Of a stretch of DNA of 64,000 bases, positions 60,880 through 64,000 are shown one piece after another. A program made the translations under genes and the position numbers. The stretch's first letter is position 1, and each line of letters begins with the position of its first letter. Origin of the DNA: Prorocentrum cordatum (lineage: Eukaryota > Sar > Dinophyceae > Prorocentrales > Prorocentraceae). A model generated the notes under the pieces. It did no database searches, had not been told where the DNA came from, and worked only from the letters and a program-made list of their open reading frames with translations. The stretch is taken from the NCBI GenBank assembly GCA_963575745.1, contig CAUYUJ010001459.1, forward strand, positions 129,573-193,572. The letters run 5' to 3'.

Positions 60880-61190
60880 CTTGACGTGCCTATGTCGATC
60901 CGATCGATCCTGCTCGATTCGGTTTTGGCCGGCTTGGCCCGATTTTGACGTCGATCGGGGCTCAAGAGACGGGGGTCAATACAAGCGGGGGTCAGCCAAA
61001 GCGCCAGATTTTGCAGGATCCTGCAGGGCCAGGGTAGTATTGACCCGGGCTTGGGCGCAGGATCCTGCAGGATTTTGCAGCCTCCCTCGCATTGACCCGG
61101 GCTTGGGTGCAGGATCCTGCAGGCTCTTGCAGGATTCTGCAAGGCCTGACTGACCCGGGTCTGGATTGACCCGGGCCAGAAGATCCCCGA
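60880..61190 (+). repeat. GATC-rich segment and 68-bp tandem repeat
   Basis: Units with TTGACCCGGGCTTGGG and GCAGGATCCTGCAGG at about 61047 and 61091, plus partial units on either side. Nested BamHI/PstI-like palindromes. Confidence 0.75.
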
Positions 61191-61514
61191 GTCGATAGTC
61201 TGATCCGATCCTATGCGGACCTTGGCACCGCTCGGACGTGTGCATTTTTTCCTTCGGCGAGGACCATTGGGAAGCAGCCCTGCTTATCTGGCGAAAAAAA
61301 ACCGCGCACGAAGCCGAACAGAAGCACAGGGAGTGGACGTCCGTCCGGGCGATGGCCGGGGACCGCTGCTCGAGTGGCGTCGTGGTGCATCCCTGGCGCC
61401 GCCGGCCTGGCCCGGTCCCGCCCCCGCCCCTCTGCGGCCCCACTCGAGGGGGGGGCCCGTTCCGAGTCGCTCCGGCGGATCACCTCGCGCAGCGCTCGGG
61501 CCCGCCCGCTGGTC
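61191..61514. other. Unassigned GC-rich interval
   Basis: Overlapping open frames on both strands, no recognised domain. Confidence 0.3.
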
Positions 61515-61712
61515 TTACGTCGGGCCTGCCCCCCTACAGGGGGATTTTTTCCACGACAAATTGCAAATGCCCCCAACAAAACTTCAAGCAGGTCAAACAA
61601 TATCCAAAAGATAGTCCCCAGACTATTTTTGGATATTTTTTTTTGATTATGTTGGGGGTATTTTTATGTTTTTCGTCGAAAATCCCCCTGTAGGGGGACA
61701 GGCCCGACTTAA
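61515..61712. mobile_element. PAL-T foldback element
   Basis: TTACGTCGGGCCTGCCCCC, TACAGGGGGATTTTTTCCAC on the left. The complement of the right reads TTAAGTCGGGCCTGTCCCC, TACAGGGGGATTTTCGACG. Inner parts CCAACAAAACTTCAAG and AATATCCAAAAGATAGTC also mirror, so nearly the whole 198 bp folds into one hairpin. Confidence 0.85.
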
Positions 61713-61945
61713 CGCTGGTCGCCAATTCGCAGAAGGGCGGGTGGGATCGTTTCTGGCAGGTGGTGCTCGCGACGAAGGCCGATATCAAGAGGATTCCTGG
61801 GACCTCGCATCGCTCCGCACAGGCTCAGGAGAAGAGAGCTGCTAGAGGCTCGGTGGATTCCTGGGTCGAATCCTGCGCCAATCGTAACATCGCGCCACCC
61901 TTCCAGTCGTAGATCTGAGGATCGCCTGACGACAAAAGACGACAA
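61713..61945. other. Unassigned interval
   Basis: No feature recognised. Confidence 0.3.
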
Positions 61946-62052
61946 AAGACGACTACGACGACGATGACGACCACGACGGCGATGGCGACGACGATGACGA
62001 TGACGACGACGATGACGGCGACGGCGACGGCGAAGGCGGCGGTGGCGGCGGC
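61946..62052 (+). repeat. (GAC/GCGAC)n tract
   Basis: GAC-rich repeat with GGCGACGGCGAC units. Non-coding by the same frame argument as other arrays. Confidence 0.85.
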
Positions 62053-62190
62053 TGAACACCGCCGCGGTGCACGCCAGCCGGCGGCCGATGATCTCGCCGC
62101 GGAGCGTCTGAGGACCACGACCTCCATCGAACCTTGTGAGGCCTTTGATCAAGCAGTGGCGAAGCGTCCTGGCTCGCCTATCGACCCACC

Positions 62191-62299
62191 AACAAATGTT
62201 CTAAGAACCTTTCGTGGTTTCCACGAAATGGGCTCAGAACATCTCTGGCTGGGACTGTCTTGTTTTATCACATTGGGCTTATGTTCTAAGAACATTGTT
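62191..62299. mobile_element. TIR-U element
   Basis: AACAAATGTTCTAAGAAC at the left and GTTCTAAGAACATTGTT at the right, with TTCTTAGAA palindromes at each end and a CGTGGTTTCCACG hairpin inside. Confidence 0.65.
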
Positions 62300-62514
62300 G
62301 TTTTTTACGGTCTGGCGATAACCCGGGTTATTTGGCTTGCCCCCCCTCCCCCCCGACCCCCAGGATAATCAAGCCTTGCCAGTTGTGCAGTTCCGGGGTG
62401 GAGGGGCGCGGACATATACAGGGCTGTCCACAGCCCGAAGGTTAGGTTATCGGCCGGTCCCTTCCCCCCCCACCCTCCCGGATAACCCGGGCTATCGCCG
62501 ATTCAAAAAACAAC
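62297..62514. mobile_element. TIR-R element
   Basis: GTTGTTTTTTACGGTCTGGC then GATAACCCGGGTTAT on the left. The complement of the right end reads GTTGTTTTTTGAATCGGC then GATAGCCCGGGTTAT. About 32 bp of inverted match with a small gap. The ends contain a palindromic ATAACCCGGGTTAT. Directly abuts TIR-U. Confidence 0.75.
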
Positions 62515-62654
62515 GGTCTCTTGAGAGCATGATCACGTCGTGGGGCCTTTGAGGACGTGGTCACGTCGTGGCGCGTTTGAGGGCGCCTCGAAACGCGCCT
62601 CAAGGCCATCAAACGCCTCCGAAATCGTGAGGCCATCAGTTGGCGCTTCCATCG

Positions 62655-62805
62655 AACGGAAGGCTTTTGTCCATTTTCGGCCTCGGGGGGCTCTCGCCGG
62701 GCTTCGGGGCCGCCAAAGAACGACTCGGGATGAAGAAGTCCAGTCCCAGGGAAATGGTCGGGACTTCCACGGACCCCGTCTTGAAAAAAATCAGGACGTC
62801 GCATG
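62655..62805 (+). mobile_element. TIR-A element, eroded copy
   Basis: CATTTTCGGCCTCGGGGGGC, AACGACTCGGGATG and CAGGACGTCG follow the family order, but both outer ends are lost. Confidence 0.6.
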
Positions 62806-63135
62806 TCCAGGCCGATTCCCCTTCGGTCCCCGCCGACCAGCCCCCATCGATCTCCTCCGTCGCTCCTGCACCGGTGCGTGCAGGATCGGTCTCTCTAAAA
62901 CGACGCGAAGATCGGGATAACATCGGATCGGGATAACTCGAAATCTCTGACAATCGGCGGGTTTGGAGGATGTATTGGGCGCCGCGGCTGCTCCAGAGCG
63001 CTCCGGAACGCTCTGAGAGCGCTCCGGAACGCTCTGGAGCGATTTATCCCGATCCTAGCCCTGTTTTATTCTCGTCGATGCCCCTTCGATCCTCGCTCGA
63101 GCCTCGCCCACGGGTGGAGGATGCGCTCCCCCCAT

Positions 63136-63183
63136 CCCAGACCCCCGACGTCGTGGTTTTCTCATGACGTCGACCCCAAAGGT
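63136..63183 (-). mobile_element. Solo TIR-A end
   Basis: CCCAGACCCCCGACGTCGTG followed by TTTTCTCATGACGTCGACCC, then non-family sequence. Confidence 0.65.
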
Positions 63184-63184
63184 C

Positions 63185-63325
63185 AGAGGTTGACAGACCT
63201 CCTACCCTGACACGTCGATTAGTGAATTGGCCTTTTTCGGTTCGCGAGAGGACGCCGCGGCCGTCACTTTTGCGGGTCCAGGTCCGTCGACTTCGGCCCT
63301 AAGTCGTTTTCACTAAGGGGAGGTT
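63185..63325 (+). repeat. Repeat P, copy 2
   Basis: Partner of 42705-42858: TACCCTGACACGTCGATTAG, GAGGACGCCGCGGCCGTC, AAGTCGTTTTCACT. Confidence 0.65.
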
Positions 63326-63374
63326 TACTAAAGGGAGGTTTGTCCACCGCCGAGCCCAGATGTTGACACCCACA

Positions 63375-63788
63375 CTAATATCGGCGGTGGGCCTCCACCG
63401 AGGAAAGAGGATCCCGATCTCGGCGATGGTGGTAAGATTCTGGCTTCCAAGGTGACCGAAATGTCATCACAAACATCAGAGCGTGAATTACCTTCCCCGC
63501 TTTCGCTTCCAGGCAAAACCAAGTCATACCAGGCGCCTCCTCGTCAGGCGGCCTGACCAGTACAGACCGCAATTTGGCATCGCTTGGTATCTCTTGGAAG
63601 CGAGGGTGGTCAAAAGCGAGGTAGGTTTGTTTTCCCCCTACAACACCGAAGTCTAGGATCATCTTACCCCTGTGGAGGCAGCCCCCTAAGTTGGTGTTGG
63701 TGCCCATTTTCAGGCCTCCCATGTCCCCATCCCCATCTCCATCCCCTTCGAGACCCCCACCAAATTGCCACCTCAGTTGGGGATGCAC
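63375..63788 (-). CDS. Open frame of unknown function (possible exon)
   Basis: 137 codons on the minus strand in locally balanced DNA. After a short GDGDGD stretch it reads NTNLGGCLHRGKMILDFGVV, TYLAFDHPRFQEIPSDAKLR and TWFCLEAKAGKVIHALMFVM, a composition typical of folded protein, and stops at 63375. A 30-bp direct repeat (AATTTGGTGGGGGTCTCGAA) lies at its presumed 5' side (63735-63815). No family recognised. The start is uncertain and it may be an exon of a larger gene. Confidence 0.3.
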   Translation of the reverse strand: MHPQLRWQFGGGLEGDGDGDGDMGGLKMGTNTNLGGCLHRGKMILDFGVVGGKQTYLAFDHPRFQEIPSDAKLRSVLVRPPDEEAPGMTWFCLEAKAGKVIHALMFVMTFRSPWKPESYHHRRDRDPLSSVEAHRRY

Positions 63789-64000
63789 CCCTTCGAGACC
63801 CCCACCAAATTACCACCCCGAAGAGAAAGACCTATATCCTCATCCAAGGGGGGTAAATCGGCCAGTGGGGCCCAGGCCACGCCGCTGGGGACGGGGATCG
63901 GTTAAACGGTACTCGTACAGTCAAGCCGTAGCATAAGGACGCACGGTAAGGGTGCAAGGGCCTCGGAAGGCCATTTCGAGGCTCTTCGAGCGGGGCGCGG

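Noticed and set aside
60449-61153. 234-codon plus-strand frame
   Set aside because: Runs through unrelated pieces (a MOD-F scrap, a GAT-like stretch and the 68-bp GGATCC repeat) with no domain.

Overview
ORGANISM. The window looks like nuclear DNA of a dinoflagellate. The decisive evidence is at 14038-14079, where two head-to-tail sequences match the dinoflagellate spliced leader (DinoSL). The first agrees with the 22-nt DinoSL at 21 of 22 positions. They sit at the 5' edge of a decayed non-LTR retrotransposon. High GC, gene poverty, very dense (GAG)n/(CTC)n tracts and many short inverted-repeat elements fit that assignment. I cannot name the genus from sequence alone.

GENES. I find no intact, confidently recognisable cellular gene. 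The recognisable coding matter is two broken LINE-type retrotransposons that converge tail to tail. LINE-1 (+, about 14.04-19.62 kb) keeps relict DinoSLs, a RanBP2-like zinc finger plus an alanine-rich ORF1, endonuclease, reverse transcriptase (RT) and RNase H remnants. LINE-2 (-, 19.97-22.67 kb) keeps the YVDD RT motif, an almost complete RNase H split by a MITE, and a Cys-rich C-terminus. A few low-confidence open frames are listed, at 24.7-25.1 (-), 31.8-32.45 (two exons), 32.6-33.9 and 63.4-63.8 kb (-).

REPEATS. Everything else is repeats, named here by letter. TIR- means terminal inverted repeats. TIR-A: about 190 bp, ends CCCAGACCCCC. TIR-B: about 160 bp, A+T-rich, CACACAGACACAA. TIR-C: ends AAGGGCTCC. 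TIR-G: TA-flanked, CAGTCGGGGC. TIR-J, K, L, M, R, U, V, W, X, Z: other inverted-repeat elements. MITE-1: CCACCCCAACCC ends, 9-bp target duplications. TIR-S: elements carrying a trinucleotide microsatellite between their ends. PAL-H, I, T: near-perfect foldbacks. MIN-D: 12-bp minisatellite. MIN-E: 33-bp monomers in 132-bp higher-order units. MOD-F: about 80-bp tandem module. O, P, Q, Y: other dispersed repeats.

LAYOUT. 0.3-2.9 kb: a large element with TIR-C ends and a MIN-E array that reverses polarity mid-way. 4.8-11.8 kb: GAG/CTC and GAT arrays, giant palindrome 1 (7.58-9.67) and two MOD-F modules. 12-14 kb: TIR elements. 14-22.7 kb: the LINE pair. 22.9-23.5 kb: TIR-V and TIR-L. 26-31.3 kb: MIN-D higher-order array and giant palindrome 2. 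34.8-37.3 kb: TIR-A, TIR-B and PAL-H cluster. 38.8-40.5 kb: giant palindrome 3. 40.7-47.3 kb: mixed sequence ending in a long GAT array. 47.8-48.4 kb: inverted TIR-A pair. 50-54.2 kb: MOD-F, TIR-W, a 0.67-kb tandem duplication and TIR-C. 55-64 kb: PAL-I, TIR-G, GAG arrays, MITE-1 and several foldbacks.

THEME. Three independent large palindromes (0.3-2.9, 29.3-31.3, 38.8-40.5 kb) carry minisatellites in mirrored orientation, and two of them have outer ends resembling transposon TIRs. Together with microsatellite-bearing TIR-S elements, this suggests that simple repeats here are spread by, or grow inside, inverted-repeat transposons.
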